Shown: positions 63,950 through 64,000 of the stretch, piece after piece
Numbering within the stretch: the stretch's first letter is position 1
How the letters are laid out: the number at the start of each line of letters is the position of its first letter
NCBI RefSeq assembly: GCF_004634425.1
Contig: NZ_SBJL01000001.1
Coordinates: 1,151,001-1,215,000 of the forward strand
Length of the DNA stretch: 64,000 nucleotides
Source of the DNA: Vitreimonas flagellata
GTDB lineage: Bacteria; Pseudomonadota; Alphaproteobacteria; Caulobacterales; Aquidulcibacteraceae
Direction: 5' to 3'
The notes under the pieces: model-generated
The model's database searches: none
The model's input: the letters and a program-made list of their open reading frames with translations, nothing else
Told to the model about the DNA's origin: nothing
Program-made: the position numbers and the translations under genes

Positions 63950-64000
63950 TCACATGCGTCGCGCCATGCGCCAATTCACGCGCGCGCGAGCGCGATCACA
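63950..64000 (-). CDS. possible C-terminal end of an upstream gene (exbB?)
   Basis: A frame open to the right edge ends at a TGA at 63950-63952, 53 bases before exbD, with terminal residues RARVNWRMARRM. ExbB often precedes ExbD, so this could be its end, but 16 residues cannot prove it. Confidence 0.25.
   Translation of the reverse strand, partial: CDRARARVNWRMARRM

Overview
The window is a GC-rich stretch of an alphaproteobacterial chromosome, most probably from the Caulobacterales/Hyphomonadaceae side of the class. The pointers are an alphaproteobacterial LexA box (GTTC-N7-GTTC) in front of an imuA-imuB-dnaE2 cassette, a MucR regulator, two DUF2336 proteins, a DUF1491 protein, PleC-like and DivJ-like histidine kinases, and the remains of a Rhodobacter-type gene transfer agent (GTA) cluster. 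Genes are tightly packed with many ATGA, GTGA and CTAA/TTAG overlaps. I see no rRNA, tRNA, CRISPR array or insertion sequence.

Layout. 1-7.4 kb: frameshifted prolyl-4-hydroxylase-like gene, recQ, a 55-residue ORF, an envelope trio (small membrane protein, BON/OmpA protein, coiled-coil repeat protein), two methyltransferases and a CxxC protein. 7.4-13.5 kb: SOS mutagenesis cassette (dnaE2, imuB, imuA) divergent from ogt across one LexA box. 13.5-16.8 kb: two acyl-CoA dehydrogenases with a hot-dog-fold partner. 16.9-22.7 kb: conserved hypothetical, aminopeptidase N, PleC-like kinase. 22.7-24.8 kb: ECF sigma factor with putative anti-sigma and Spy/CpxP-like proteins, and an EF-hand protein. 24.8-31.3 kb: DegP-type protease, response regulator, kinase, glnE. 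31.4-37.5 kb: cytochrome c maturation genes (ccmI, E, F, H) behind a second two-component system whose kinase carries an in-frame palindromic repeat. 37.5-38.5 kb: DnaJ-family chaperone. 38.5-40.0 kb: GTA remnant.

40.2-52.3 kb: class A penicillin-binding protein, ABC-F ATPase, PAN protein, DUF2336 protein, prfC, DUF1491, secreted hypotheticals, DivJ-like kinase, sufE, a DnaA-domain-IV-like HTH protein and mucR. 52.4-59.6 kb: a ten-gene, fully overlapping Mrp/Mbh-like membrane complex operon (E, F, G, NuoJ/MbhD-like, B, C and three antiporter-like subunits plus a small membrane protein). 59.7-64 kb: second DUF2336 protein, MFS transporter, small secreted protein, TonB-like protein, ExbD and perhaps the end of ExbB.

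The two most notable items are the Mrp/Mbh-like complex, whose three antiporter-type subunits have lost most of the charged residues that normally form the proton path, and the collapsed GTA cluster, in which pieces of the small terminase, large terminase, portal and gp15 genes are joined in the ancestral order. Also notable are the repeat inserted just after a kinase start codon, the LexA box abutting the imuA start codon, the absence of ccmG, and five convergent gene pairs sharing the same four-base double stop.
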